From: an uncultured Bacteroidota bacterium
GTDB lineage: Bacteria; Bacteroidota; Bacteroidia; Bacteroidales; F082
Assembly (NCBI GenBank): GCA_913009685.1
Contig: CAJVXP010000010.1
Location: forward strand, 1-64,000
Length of the DNA stretch: 64,000 bases
Direction of reading: 5' to 3'
In this document: positions 42,109 to 50,702 of the stretch, piece after piece
How the letters are laid out: each line of letters opens with the position of its first letter
How positions within the stretch are numbered: position 1 is the first letter of the stretch
The notes under the pieces: generated by a model
What the model was told of the DNA's origin: nothing
Databases searched by the model: none
Seen by the model: the letters and a program-made list of their open reading frames with translations, nothing else
Program-made: the position numbers and the translations under genes

Positions 42109-42747
42109 ATGAAAGCCAGGATTTTCATATTTGTTTTGGCCGCTCTGATACCTTTTCAATACATGCAGGCGCAGACGTCCGGGCAGGATATGCAAGATTT
42201 TGCGAAAAGTCAGACTGCTTTCAGGCCTGATGTCCGGCTTTCTCTTGGCTCTTCCTTTTATAGCTTTTACCCGGGCATGAATGGTTTCAGCACCTGGGTT
42301 GCTCCCGAAATCAGTATGCCCATCAACAAAAAATGGACATTTGCCGTCGGCATTGCTTACACCAGTTTTCTGACTACAGGCGCCCCGAAGACAGCGGGAT
42401 TCGGCAACACAGTTCAAAACTTCGGTTCGGTTTATGTGAAAGGCAGATATCAGGCTAACGAAAAACTTGACATCACGGTCGTCGGCTACAAAACATTCAA
42501 CCTTTCACCACAAAAGCCCGAAGACAAGGTTAATCCCCGTGCCATAGATTTTAGCAACAGCGGCGCCATGGTTAGCGTAAACTACAAAGTGAGCAACCAT
42601 TTCAGTATTGATGCCGCTTTTTCCATGGAACAGCGTCATTATAACGCCTTCGACCTCTATGGATACGGCTTCCCCGGTTTTGGTGGCGGATATTACGGCA
42701 GCCCGATGGGCACTGTGGTTCCCGGAGGATTTTATTCCCGGTTTTAA
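42109..42747 (+). CDS. Predicted outer-membrane barrel protein, function unknown
   Basis: A 212-residue exported protein. The signal peptide covers about 1-21 (MKARIFIFVLAALIPFQYMQAQ). The mature chain has alternating strands typical of a small barrel (VRLSLGSSFYSFYPG, WTFAVGIAYTSF, NFGSVYVKGRYQ, DITVVGYKTFNL, AMVSVNYKVSNHFSIDAAFSM). The Gly/Tyr-rich tail YGYGFPGFGGGYYGSP is low-complexity. No family is recognised. The SIMPL-domain gene follows after 37 bases and is probably in the same transcript. Confidence 0.75.
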   Translation: MKARIFIFVLAALIPFQYMQAQTSGQDMQDFAKSQTAFRPDVRLSLGSSFYSFYPGMNGFSTWVAPEISMPINKKWTFAVGIAYTSFLTTGAPKTAGFGNTVQNFGSVYVKGRYQANEKLDITVVGYKTFNLSPQKPEDKVNPRAIDFSNSGAMVSVNYKVSNHFSIDAAFSMEQRHYNAFDLYGYGFPGFGGGYYGSPMGTVVPGGFYSRF

Positions 42748-42784
42748 TTCCGGACAATTTATTACTTCTTAAAAAATAATCATC

Positions 42785-43495
42785 ATGAATAATTCAAAAA
42801 ACCACATCTGGACAGGTCTGTTTATCGGCATTGGCCTGACCGTGTTGGGATTTTTTATCCTGCAGAGCGCACGTGTAATGAGATTCAGTAATCGTTATGT
42901 GAATGTAAAAGGCCTTGCCGAAAAAGAGGTAAAAGCCGATGTAGCCATCTGGCCCATCACTTTTAAAGAAGCCGGAAATAACCTGTCCGACCTTATGAGG
43001 ATTGTGAAAAAAAATAAAAATATCATTGTTAAATTTCTAAAAAAGCAGGGATTTACCGATGATGAGATTACCGTGTCGCCTTTAGCAACCAACGATTTGA
43101 CTATGGATCAATACAGAACCAAACCTCCTCAATATCGTTACATTACAACCACAACCATTACGGTTTACTCCCACAAAGTGGATGCTGTACGCAAAGCCAT
43201 GGGGCTTGTGAATGAGCTGGGGCAACAAAACATTGCCATCTTACCGCAAAACTTTGACAACAAGACACAGTTTTTGTTTACGGGTCTTAACAAAATAAAA
43301 CCCGGCATGGTAGAAGAAGCCACGGCTAACGCCCGAAAGGTTGCCTATAAATTTGCCAAAGATTCAGGCAGTAAACTTGGAGAAATCAAAAGCGCTTACC
43401 AGGGGCAGTTTTCTATTACCAACCGCGACAGCAACACGCCATACATCAAAAAAGTGCGAGTGGTAGTTACCATGGATTATTATCTCGCTGATTAA
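42785..43495 (+). CDS. SIMPL domain (DUF541) protein
   Basis: A 236-residue protein with an N-terminal membrane anchor (about 9-29, GLFIGIGLTVLGFFILQSA) and a periplasmic SIMPL/DUF541 domain. Landmarks are VNVKGLAEKEVKADVAIWPI, IVKFLKKQGFTDDEITVSPL, TTTTITVYSHKVDAVRKAMG and EEATANARKVAYKFAKDSGSKLGEI. Family members are linked to envelope or oxidative stress (YggE) but have no settled biochemical activity. It follows the small barrel protein, suggesting an envelope role. Confidence 0.9.
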   Translation: MNNSKNHIWTGLFIGIGLTVLGFFILQSARVMRFSNRYVNVKGLAEKEVKADVAIWPITFKEAGNNLSDLMRIVKKNKNIIVKFLKKQGFTDDEITVSPLATNDLTMDQYRTKPPQYRYITTTTITVYSHKVDAVRKAMGLVNELGQQNIAILPQNFDNKTQFLFTGLNKIKPGMVEEATANARKVAYKFAKDSGSKLGEIKSAYQGQFSITNRDSNTPYIKKVRVVVTMDYYLAD

Positions 43496-43511
43496 GGCTC
43501 TTTCTCATTTT

Positions 43512-43936
43512 AGTGGGCATATCAGGATGTCTTGGTGCCGTATGAGGAAAAAACGTCAAAAAATTCCAAATAACAAAGAGACAAATAACAAATAAATCCC
43601 AATATTCAGGCATTATTACGAAATAAGTTGACCAAAGCAGACGATGTTATTTTGTGCGGTAACAAGGCAAAAAACGTAGACATAGCCGTAGCTATGGCGA
43701 GGCTTTTTAACGTAGTTAGCGTGCAAAAGAACAAGTCGGAACGGTCAGGTTATTTCGTAACAATACCTTAATGTCAAAATATTCAAATTTTAGCATGAAT
43801 AATGGTACATATAATTGTAGGGGACTTCTAATACGGTTTTGGTTATTGCTTTTTGAATCATTGATTATTATTTGATATTTGGAGATTGTTATTTGTAATT
43901 TATCAAAACGCTATCCACACAAATCGACATAGAACC
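43512..43936. mobile_element. Composite dispersed repeat with a nested inverted-repeat element
   Basis: The right end (43915-43936) matches the terminal repeat of the 30813-30940 element. The left part (43512-43595) matches that element's interior, including an identical run starting GTCAAAAAATTCCAAATAAC at about 43550. The left terminal repeat itself is reduced to GTGGGC. A different inverted-repeat element (43610-43766) sits in the middle, so this copy looks invaded and enlarged. The motif AGGGGACTTCTAATA is at 43819-43833. No gene is supported in 43496-44049. Confidence 0.65.
43610..43766. mobile_element. 157-bp inverted-repeat element nested in a larger repeat
   Basis: The ends 43610-43633 and 43743-43766 are reverse complements over 24 bases with four mismatches, with common core TTACGAAATAA. 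The interior has CATAGC-CGTA-GCTATG (43680-43695) flanked by GGCAAAAAACGTAGA and GAGGCTTTTTAACGTAG, a second tier of imperfect symmetry. A truncated relative lies at the contig's left end (76-115). There is no ORF. Confidence 0.7.
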
Positions 43937-44024
43937 GGTATTATTTAGCCTGGTTTTGTCGAAATACTTTTGAAAAAATAGTTAAATATTTGAGATTAAC
44001 GGTCTGCCTGCCGTGTTTTTCTAT

Positions 44025-44032
44025 TATTTTTG
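44025..44032 (+). promoter_or_regulatory. -7 element for the DUF3098-uppP-truB-queA region
   Basis: TATTTTTG is a perfect -7 match 17 bases before the DUF3098 ATG at 44050. Confidence 0.6.
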
Positions 44033-44049
44033 GCAAAAATTAATCTGTT

Positions 44050-44313
44050 ATGGTACAAAAGAAACAGGTAAAAGAAACGGGCGGGAAAAAGGGATTACAA
44101 CTTGCTTTTCAAAGGGAGAACTACATTTACATGTTTATCGGCCTGGCGTTACTGGCTTTGGGTTTCCTGATTATGATAGGGGGAGGTTCGGATACAACTG
44201 ATAAATTTAGTCCTGCTATCTTTGATTTTCGCCGTATTACGCTGGCACCTTTGCTGATTTTGGCAGGCTATGGTGTTGAAATTTATGCCATTATGAAACG
44301 TCCTAAAGCGTAA
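44050..44313 (+). CDS. DUF3098 domain-containing membrane protein
   Basis: An 87-residue protein with two transmembrane helices (about 28-48 and 62-80). The pattern NYIYMFIGLALLALGFLIMIGGGSD...FDFRRITLAPLLILAGYGVEIYAIM is that of DUF3098, a Bacteroidota family. Its gene normally precedes uppP, truB and queA, as here. Function is unknown. Its partner in many genomes is ftsX, which is not adjacent in this window. It is separated from uppP by a 193-base low-complexity repeat. Confidence 0.88.
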   Translation: MVQKKQVKETGGKKGLQLAFQRENYIYMFIGLALLALGFLIMIGGGSDTTDKFSPAIFDFRRITLAPLLILAGYGVEIYAIMKRPKA

Positions 44314-44329
44314 TAGCCTAAACCGGGAA

Positions 44330-44450
44330 AACCAAATGACAAAAAAATCCCAAATTCTAAATTCCAAATCCAACACAAAGTCTAAGAATGTTAGTTTAGC
44401 TTTTTTGAGATTGTTATTTGGTGATTGTTTGTCATTTGTAGCTTGGTTTA
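44330..44450. repeat. Low-complexity stem-forming repeat between DUF3098 and uppP
   Basis: The left part AACCAAATGACAAAAAAATC...AATTCCAAATCC is loosely complementary to GATTGTTATTTGGTGATTG...GTCATTTGTAGCTTGGTTT on the right. It has the same vocabulary as the arrays at 8339 and 43556. It may form a long hairpin in the operon mRNA. Confidence 0.55.
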
Positions 44451-44506
44451 TGTAATTTTCTGCCAAATAGTGATCAATTTTAAAAATACATACTAAATCC
44501 TTTTTC

Positions 44507-45286
44507 ATGACATGGTTTCAAGCTCTTATCCTTTCTATCGTAGAAGGTCTTACTGAATTTTTACCGGTATCTTCCACCGGCCACATGATTCTAATGGAAG
44601 GCATTCTCGGGATGAAAAGCAATGATTTCATTCAGGCTTTTATCATCAACATTCAGTTTGGCGCCATTCTTTCGGTGGTAGTCTTGTACTGGAAACGGTT
44701 TTTCCAAACATTCTCCTTTTATTACAAATTGTTTGTGGCTTTTTTGCCGGCTGCTATTATCGGACTTTCACTCATTCATTATATCGACGAGTTACTTCAA
44801 AGCGTTTATGTGGTGGCGGTCATGCTGATACTGGGAGGTGTTGTGTTGGTGTTTGTTGATAAATGGTTTAAAAATCCCGCGAAGAACCAGGAAGTTACTT
44901 ATAAAAAAGCGTTGGTTATCGGATTCTATCAGGTACTTTCCATGATTCCGGGCACCTCCAGGTCGGCAGCAACTATTATCGGTGGCATGACACAGAAACT
45001 CACAAAAAAAACCGCTGCCGAATTCTCATTTTTTCTTGCTGTCCCCACCATGTTTGCCGCTTCGGGTTATAAGCTGCTGGAAAACTACAAAGCCATAAAT
45101 GTCGATAATATCGGACTTCTTTTGTTCGGCAACGTGGTCGCTTTTGTGGTGGCTATGTTTGCCATAAAATCCTTTATCCGTTTCCTTACCAACCATGGCT
45201 TTAAGCTGTTTGGCTACTACCGTATTATTGTTGGCCTGACAATTCTGATTCTGTACTATTTTGGCGTTAACTTAAGTATTTCCTAA
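44507..45286 (+). CDS. uppP: Undecaprenyl-diphosphate phosphatase
   Basis: A 259-residue membrane phosphatase (BacA family) with about eight helices that recycles undecaprenyl pyrophosphate, the carrier for peptidoglycan and surface glycans. The two catalytic motifs are visible: [17 protein letters not shown] at 13-29 and [16 protein letters not shown] near 150. The last base of its stop codon is shared with the start of truB (stop ends at 45286, ATG begins at 45286), giving tight translational coupling. Confidence 0.96.
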   Translation: MTWFQALILSIVEGLTEFLPVSSTGHMILMEGILGMKSNDFIQAFIINIQFGAILSVVVLYWKRFFQTFSFYYKLFVAFLPAAIIGLSLIHYIDELLQSVYVVAVMLILGGVVLVFVDKWFKNPAKNQEVTYKKALVIGFYQVLSMIPGTSRSAATIIGGMTQKLTKKTAAEFSFFLAVPTMFAASGYKLLENYKAINVDNIGLLLFGNVVAFVVAMFAIKSFIRFLTNHGFKLFGYYRIIVGLTILILYYFGVNLSIS

Positions 45287-46002
45287 TGGCTTTTAATTTC
45301 CGGGAAGGTGAAGTACTGTTGATCGACAAGCCACTGGGGTGGACTTCTTTCGATGTGGTAAATTCTCTCCGTTATTTCATTTGTAAAGCTTATAATATCA
45401 AAAAATTAAAGGTCGGACACGCCGGAACACTTGATCCTATGGCTACCGGGCTGTTGATTATTTGTACGGGGAAAATGACCAAACAAATTGACCGGTTTCA
45501 GGGGATGAGCAAAGTGTATGTCGGACAAATGTGCCTTGGGGCAACTACTCCCTCTTACGATAAAGAGACGGAACCCGATCGGCAATTTGATATTACTCCA
45601 CTCAATATTGATATGCTTAAGGAGAAAAGCCACCTGCTTCTCGGAGAAATTGATCAGGTCCCCCCACTCTATTCTGCCATTAAAGTTAATGGCGAACGAG
45701 CCTATAAACTGGCAAGAAAAAAGGAAGATGTTAAGCTTAAATCAAGAAAGGTAACAATTTATCAATTCGATATAGTGAATTATAATCCTCCCCATGCCGA
45801 ATTTTATGTCAAATGCAGCAAAGGGACTTATATCCGCTCACTGGTACGTGATTTTGGCGAAAGCCTGAACAACGGCGCCTACCTCTCTGCTTTGAAACGA
45901 ACCCAAATCGGAGAATATTCATTGTCAGATGCCCGGAGTCCGGAGTCCTTTAAAGAAGAGGTTTTGCGTGAAACGGGAGCCGGTTTCATTCGGGAAAACT
46001 AA
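45286..46002 (+). CDS. truB: tRNA pseudouridine-55 synthase
   Basis: A 238-residue enzyme that converts U55 to pseudouridine in the T loop of tRNAs. Motifs are GEVLLIDKPLGWTSFDVV, KVGHAGTLDPMATGLLIICTG with the catalytic Asp, YDKETEPD, PPLYSAIKVNGERAYKLAR and CSKGTYIRSLVRDFGE. It lacks a PUA extension, as is usual in this phylum. It overlaps uppP by one base. Confidence 0.96.
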   Translation: MAFNFREGEVLLIDKPLGWTSFDVVNSLRYFICKAYNIKKLKVGHAGTLDPMATGLLIICTGKMTKQIDRFQGMSKVYVGQMCLGATTPSYDKETEPDRQFDITPLNIDMLKEKSHLLLGEIDQVPPLYSAIKVNGERAYKLARKKEDVKLKSRKVTIYQFDIVNYNPPHAEFYVKCSKGTYIRSLVRDFGESLNNGAYLSALKRTQIGEYSLSDARSPESFKEEVLRETGAGFIREN

Positions 46003-46039
46003 ACGGTTCGGTTTCAGCCGGCTAAGTAGAATGCGTTAC

Positions 46040-46070
46040 TTGACAAACCCTTTAAAATAACTTACCTTTG
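46040..46070 (+). promoter_or_regulatory. Promoter for queA
   Basis: A -33-like TTG (46040-46042) and a -7 TACCTTTG (46063-46070) are spaced 20 bases apart, matching the Bacteroidota sigma-ABfr geometry. This gives queA its own promoter despite following truB. Confidence 0.65.
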
Positions 46071-46126
46071 CACGCTTTTTATAAACAGAAAAGTTCTACT
46101 GATTTCTTAACAAATACCTGTACATA

Positions 46127-47176
46127 ATGAAATTATCACAATTTAAATTTATTTTACCTAAAGAGTTAATTGCCAGCCATCCGCCAAAAGAAAGGGAAGC
46201 AGGAAGAATGATGGTTGTAGACCGCAGGAAGCAAACCATCGAGCACAGAAATTTCAGGGATATTCTGGAGTATTTCTCCGATGGAGATACTTTTGTGATA
46301 AACAACACCAAAGTCTTTCCCGCTCGTCTGCATGGCGAAAAGGAAAAAACAGGGGCAAAAATTGAAGTTTTTCTTCTCCGTGAGCTTAACAAAGAGAGCC
46401 GGTTATGGGATGTGATGGTTGACCCGGCACGAAAAATAAGAATTGGAAACAAATTATATTTCGGTGAAGAAGAAACCCTTGTGGCAGAGGTCATCGACAA
46501 TACTACTTCCCGTGGTCGTACCTTGCGTTTTCTGTATGATGGCCCTTACGAAGAGTTTAAAGAAACGCTGAAACGTCTTGGTGAAACACCATTACCTAAG
46601 ATACATGAACGTCCGGTAGAGCCGGAAGATGACGAACGGTTCCAGACAATTTATGCAAAATATGAAGGCGCTGTGGCTGCTCCCACAGCCGGCCTTCACT
46701 TTTCAAGAGAACTGATGAAACGGCTGGAAATCCTCGGGGTGAATTTTGCCGAAATAACGCTGCATACCGGTTTGGGAAATTTCCGCAACATCGAAGTGGA
46801 AGATCTTACCAAACACAAAGTCGATTCGGAGGAACTTATTGTAACTCCTGAGGCAGCCGGAATTATTAACCGTTCCATAGAAAACAAACGTAAGTTGGTA
46901 GCAGTTGGAACTACAAGCATGAAAGCATTGGAGTCGGCAGTTTCTATCACCGGAAGAATTAAACCTTACAACGGCTGGACCAATAAATTTATTTTCCCGC
47001 CTTATGAGTTTAAAACGGCAAATGCTATGATTACCAATTTCCATTTACCCTATTCCCCCATGTTTATGATGGTTTCGGCATATCTGGGTTACGATTATGC
47101 TTTTGAAGTTTACCGGCAGGCAATTAAAGAAAAATATCAGTTTTTCACCTATGGTGATGCCATGCTGATAATTTAA
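46127..47176 (+). CDS. queA: S-adenosylmethionine:tRNA ribosyltransferase-isomerase
   Basis: A 349-residue enzyme that builds the epoxyqueuosine ring on tRNA wobble bases from S-adenosylmethionine. Landmarks are the N-terminal [97 protein letters not shown], and the C-terminal [48 protein letters not shown]. It needs queuosine precursors from elsewhere in the genome; no other que gene is in the window. Confidence 0.97.
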   Translation: MKLSQFKFILPKELIASHPPKEREAGRMMVVDRRKQTIEHRNFRDILEYFSDGDTFVINNTKVFPARLHGEKEKTGAKIEVFLLRELNKESRLWDVMVDPARKIRIGNKLYFGEEETLVAEVIDNTTSRGRTLRFLYDGPYEEFKETLKRLGETPLPKIHERPVEPEDDERFQTIYAKYEGAVAAPTAGLHFSRELMKRLEILGVNFAEITLHTGLGNFRNIEVEDLTKHKVDSEELIVTPEAAGIINRSIENKRKLVAVGTTSMKALESAVSITGRIKPYNGWTNKFIFPPYEFKTANAMITNFHLPYSPMFMMVSAYLGYDYAFEVYRQAIKEKYQFFTYGDAMLII

Positions 47177-47605
47177 GTTTATAAATGAATTTTTGGTGAA
47201 GCCCGACTGTATAATCAGCCGGGCCAGGGCAAACGCATCATCTTTTACACAAATTTTACAGAGAATACGTTTTACAACAATTTATATCGATAAGTTATTG
47301 TAAACCACAAAAGTACTTTTTTCGCAGTGGATTAAAATCCACTACTATTGTTTGAGTCGTCCCTAACGGGACTTTTTTATTGAAGTCCCGTTAGGGACGA
47401 CTCAATCCTTGCCTATAAATTCATTTATAGGGTCAATAGAACAGGTTGTCATTTATATGATGCGTTTGCCCTGGGTAAATAAATACCTTCCCTTGAAAGT
47501 TGCCTGTTTTTATTTTAGCTTTGTGGCAGATTTCAATTAACAAATATTAACGACTGCCAAACAACGATTTTAGTATTTTGCAGCACCAAAATAAAGTATT
47601 AGCAA
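47177..47605. other. Gene-free interval between queA and lepB holding a palindromic element
   Basis: The 429-base interval contains the element at 47224-47474 with its internal hairpins. Past the element, 47475-47605 leads to lepB without a clear consensus promoter; GTATTTTGC near 47573 is one base short of TAnnTTTG spacing. No coding potential was seen. Confidence 0.6.
47224..47474. mobile_element. 251-bp element with perfect 18-bp terminal inverted repeats and nested hairpins
   Basis: The ends CCAGGGCAAACGCATCAT (47224-47241) and its exact reverse complement (47457-47474) enclose three further palindromes. One is AGTGGATT-AA-AATCCACT (47325-47342). The second is a perfect 23-bp stem, 47352-47374 with 47383-47405, with core TCGTCCCTAACGGGAC. 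The third is CCTATAAAT-TC-ATTTATAGG (47412-47431). There is no ORF. It looks like a composite MITE-like or REP-type repeat. Confidence 0.78.
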
Positions 47606-49120
47606 ATGATTGAATTACTTATTTTTATTCCACTTTCTTTTACCATTCCCACCATTTTTTTATGGGTACAGTTTGAAAAAGCCGGACGAAAAGCCTGGGA
47701 AACGGTTGTTCCTTTCTACAATCTATACGTTTTTTTGAAGATTATTAAGAAACCCCTTTGGTGGTATCTGCTGTTGCTATTTCCTTTTATCAATGTATTT
47801 ATGTATATGCTGATGCTGGTGGAAATGGCAAAATGTTTCGGAAAATACAGCTTAGGCGAACAGTTTCTTGCAGTAGTTTTTCCTTTTTTCTATTTTCCCT
47901 GGCTCGCTTTTCAAAAAGAGGAAAAATTTGTTGATCCCGATGAGCGTAAAGAACCGAGAAAAAGTGCTGCCCGCGAGTGGACAGATGCTATTATTTTTGC
48001 TGTAGTAGCCGCCACCATCATTCGTACTTTTCTCATCGAAGCTTACACTATTCCAACCTCTTCCATGGAAAAATCACTGCTTGTAGGCGATTATCTTTTT
48101 GTAAGTAAGATTGCCTATGGCCCGAAGGTGCCTAATACGCCGCTGTCGTTTCCTTTTGTTCATCACACCATGCCTCTCACAAAGCACCTTAAATCCTATC
48201 TCACCTGGATTGAATTGCCCTATTGGCGTTTGCCCGGTCTGGAAACGGTTCACAGAAACGATGCGGTAGTATTCAATTATCCTGACGGCGATACGGTTTC
48301 CACCCGTTTCCAGAGCAACATCAGCTATTACACCCTGGTAAAACAGTATGGCCGCAAAAGAGTTTGGAGCGACAAAAAAGATTTTGGCGATATCATTTAC
48401 CGGCCTGTGGACAAACGCGAAAACTTTATTAAAAGATGTATCGGGCTCCCCGGTGATTCGTTACAGATTATCAGTCGCAAAGTGTTTATCAACGGAAAAG
48501 AAAACCATGACCCCGGAAAGAAAGAATTTGAATACAGGGTTATCACCGATGGGCACTCCATCAACCCCATTATCCTCGACCGCCTGAACATTACCGAAGG
48601 CGGACGCACAAATATTCCGGGACAATTCATTTATATGCTGACGGATAAAGCACGCGATGGTCTGAAAAAACTCCCCATTGTAAAAAGTATCGAAGTTTTT
48701 AATATTTCCAAAGGAATACGTGACCCGGAAATTTTTCCCTTTAGTGATACCTATAAATGGAATCGCGACAATTACGGACCGATATATATCCCCAAAAAAA
48801 GAGCCACCATTGCTTTGAACCTGAAAGTCTTGCCTCTTTACAGAAGAGTAATCCGCGTGTATGAAGGCAACCAACTAAAGGTAAAAGATGGAAAAATTTA
48901 TATTAACGGTAAAGTAGCAGATCATTATACCTTTAAAATGAATTATTACTGGATGATGGGTGATAACCGTGACAATTCAGCCGACTCGCGTTACTGGGGT
49001 TTTGTGCCTGAAAATCACATCGAAGGCAAAGCTGTTTTTATCTGGTTGTCGCTTGACCCTCATAAATCCTTGTTAGAAGGGAAAATACGCTGGAACAGAC
49101 TTTTTACTTTCGTCCGGTAG
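47606..49120 (+). CDS. lepB: Signal peptidase I with N-terminal DUF5684-like membrane region
   Basis: A 504-residue protein, longer than typical signal peptidases (about 300-330). Residues 1-100 hold several helices with the pattern KAGRKAWETVVPFYNLYVFLKIIKKPLWWYLLLLFPFINV, which resembles DUF5684. The S26 peptidase domain follows. The nucleophile is Ser153 in YTIPTSSMEKSLLVGD, the general base is Lys in FIKRCIGLPGDSLQI, and GDNRDNSADSRYWGFVPE is the C-terminal signature. A large insertion (about 290-430) separates the Lys and box E regions. It removes signal peptides from secreted proteins at the outer face of the inner membrane. Confidence 0.93.
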   Translation: MIELLIFIPLSFTIPTIFLWVQFEKAGRKAWETVVPFYNLYVFLKIIKKPLWWYLLLLFPFINVFMYMLMLVEMAKCFGKYSLGEQFLAVVFPFFYFPWLAFQKEEKFVDPDERKEPRKSAAREWTDAIIFAVVAATIIRTFLIEAYTIPTSSMEKSLLVGDYLFVSKIAYGPKVPNTPLSFPFVHHTMPLTKHLKSYLTWIELPYWRLPGLETVHRNDAVVFNYPDGDTVSTRFQSNISYYTLVKQYGRKRVWSDKKDFGDIIYRPVDKRENFIKRCIGLPGDSLQIISRKVFINGKENHDPGKKEFEYRVITDGHSINPIILDRLNITEGGRTNIPGQFIYMLTDKARDGLKKLPIVKSIEVFNISKGIRDPEIFPFSDTYKWNRDNYGPIYIPKKRATIALNLKVLPLYRRVIRVYEGNQLKVKDGKIYINGKVADHYTFKMNYYWMMGDNRDNSADSRYWGFVPENHIEGKAVFIWLSLDPHKSLLEGKIRWNRLFTFVR

Positions 49121-49189
49121 GGTCGTTCAGAAAAACCACTTTCTTCTTCCCGATGTTATCCGACAGAGGGAGGCCTTTCTGCTTTCTAA

Positions 49190-49315
49190 ATGAAAACCAG
49201 GAAGGATTTTGTGCGTAAAGTCAGCCGAAAAACCATCGTGAACAAAAGCGAACAGTTTGCCATAACATTGGAATTATACCAGCATGTTTTTCAGTATATT
49301 AAAAAGTTCATTTGA
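49190..49315 (+). CDS. Small ORF (41 aa) downstream of lepB, unrecognised
   Basis: ATG at 49190 opens 41 codons (starting MKTRKDFVRKVSRKT, ending QYIKKFI) and stops ten bases before the convergent permease gene's stop codon. The sequence is basic and of balanced composition, with codon use like neighbouring genes. It is not recognised as any family, and no ribosome-binding site or promoter is obvious. It could be a small basic protein, the remnant of a larger gene, or a chance frame. Confidence 0.3.
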   Translation: MKTRKDFVRKVSRKTIVNKSEQFAITLELYQHVFQYIKKFI

Positions 49316-49324
49316 TATTATTGG

Positions 49325-50557
49325 CTAACTAAGTTTAATACTTTGATAATCTTTTAACAAAAAACGCACCGGATACCAGGCAGCAAACAGGCCGATAACA
49401 AAAACAGTAACAAAGACATACACAAAATCAAGCATTTGCATCTGCACCGGATAAGCGTTAATGATAAAGCCACCATTGCCCGAGCCCAGCCGCACCAAAC
49501 CGAAATGCTGCTGAAGCCACAATATCACAAACCCGGCAATGAGTCCCGAAGCGGCGCTTAGCAAACTAATCATTATGCCCTGGCGGAGGAAAATCCGGCG
49601 CAGCGTTTGCATGTCGGCTCCCATACTTTTCAAGACGGCAAGGTCCTTCATCTTTTCTACAATCAGAATAGCGACAGAGCCAATCATGTTGAAGGAGGAC
49701 AAAATCAGGATGAAAACCAAAATCAGAAAAACCGCCATTTTTTCCGATTTCATGATTTTAAACAGCGTTTCATTTTGCTGAAAGCGGTTTTTTATTACAA
49801 ATTGTTTTCCTGCAACATCTTCTATCTTTTTCTGAATTTCATCCACCGGAATGCCTTTTCTCAAAAAAATTTCCAGCGAGGTAACCTCATCGCTATAGTT
49901 GAGTAATTCACGGGCAAAACGCAATGGTACCAGCACGTATTTCTGATCAAAATCCTGCTGAACGGAAAAAACACCCACCGGCTGAGTTACCTCGCTGTTA
50001 AAAGCATTTTGAAAATTAAAAGAGGAAGCATTGCCGCGACGGGGAACCAGCACTGTCAGCAGTTGTTGTGTGTCGTGCGTATTTATACCAAGAAACCAGG
50101 CTACACCGGCACCCACCACGGCAAAATTTGCTTTTCCGGATTGCAGGACAAAAGTACCGGCACGCATCATAGTATCTAACTTATTTACTTTCATGTAATT
50201 TGGCGAAAGCCCCATGATTTTCCCAATGTATTGTTTGTCGCCATATTTAAACAGCGCATCCTCTTCTACCACTTGCACAACCTGGGCTACACCGGAAAGC
50301 TGTTGGATTTTTTCCGCGGGAAATTGCACATAATGAAATGTTTTGCCCTGTTTTGCCGTAATCATAAAATCGGGATTAAAAGAGTGGTAAAGCGAAGAAA
50401 TTACGTGCTCGAAACCGTTGAAAACAGAAAGCACCACAATCAGGGCAGCCGTACCAATGCCCAGCCCAATCATTGAGATAAGTGATATCACATTAATCAG
50501 ATTGTGCGACTTTTTGGAAAAAAGATAACGCCGCGCCATAAAAAGCGAAAACTGCAT
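49325..50557 (-). CDS. LolC/LolE-type ABC transporter permease (FtsX/MacB fold)
   Basis: A 410-residue inner-membrane protein with one N-terminal helix (about 22-48), a periplasmic MacB-like core domain, and three C-terminal helices (about 275-300, 325-350, 375-398). The start MQFSLFMARRYLFSKKSHNLINVISLISMIGLGIGTAALIVVLSVFNGFE and the FILILSSFNMIGSVAILIVEKMKDLAVLKSMGAD block are diagnostic of lipoprotein-releasing permeases. These extract lipoproteins from the inner membrane to LolA. No ATPase (LolD) gene is adjacent, which is usual in this phylum. Confidence 0.92.
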   Translation of the reverse strand: MQFSLFMARRYLFSKKSHNLINVISLISMIGLGIGTAALIVVLSVFNGFEHVISSLYHSFNPDFMITAKQGKTFHYVQFPAEKIQQLSGVAQVVQVVEEDALFKYGDKQYIGKIMGLSPNYMKVNKLDTMMRAGTFVLQSGKANFAVVGAGVAWFLGINTHDTQQLLTVLVPRRGNASSFNFQNAFNSEVTQPVGVFSVQQDFDQKYVLVPLRFARELLNYSDEVTSLEIFLRKGIPVDEIQKKIEDVAGKQFVIKNRFQQNETLFKIMKSEKMAVFLILVFILILSSFNMIGSVAILIVEKMKDLAVLKSMGADMQTLRRIFLRQGIMISLLSAASGLIAGFVILWLQQHFGLVRLGSGNGGFIINAYPVQMQMLDFVYVFVTVFVIGLFAAWYPVRFLLKDYQSIKLS

Positions 50558-50702
50558 AAATTCTGTTTTTCTTTTACTCTACAAATATCCGATAATTACG
50601 CAAACAAAAGAAAAACCAGACATCTTCTCTATAAACAAAGCGTGAAATTACCTTATCATAACTTTAGATGCAACGGACATATCAAATTTTATCTTCTTCC
50701 GG

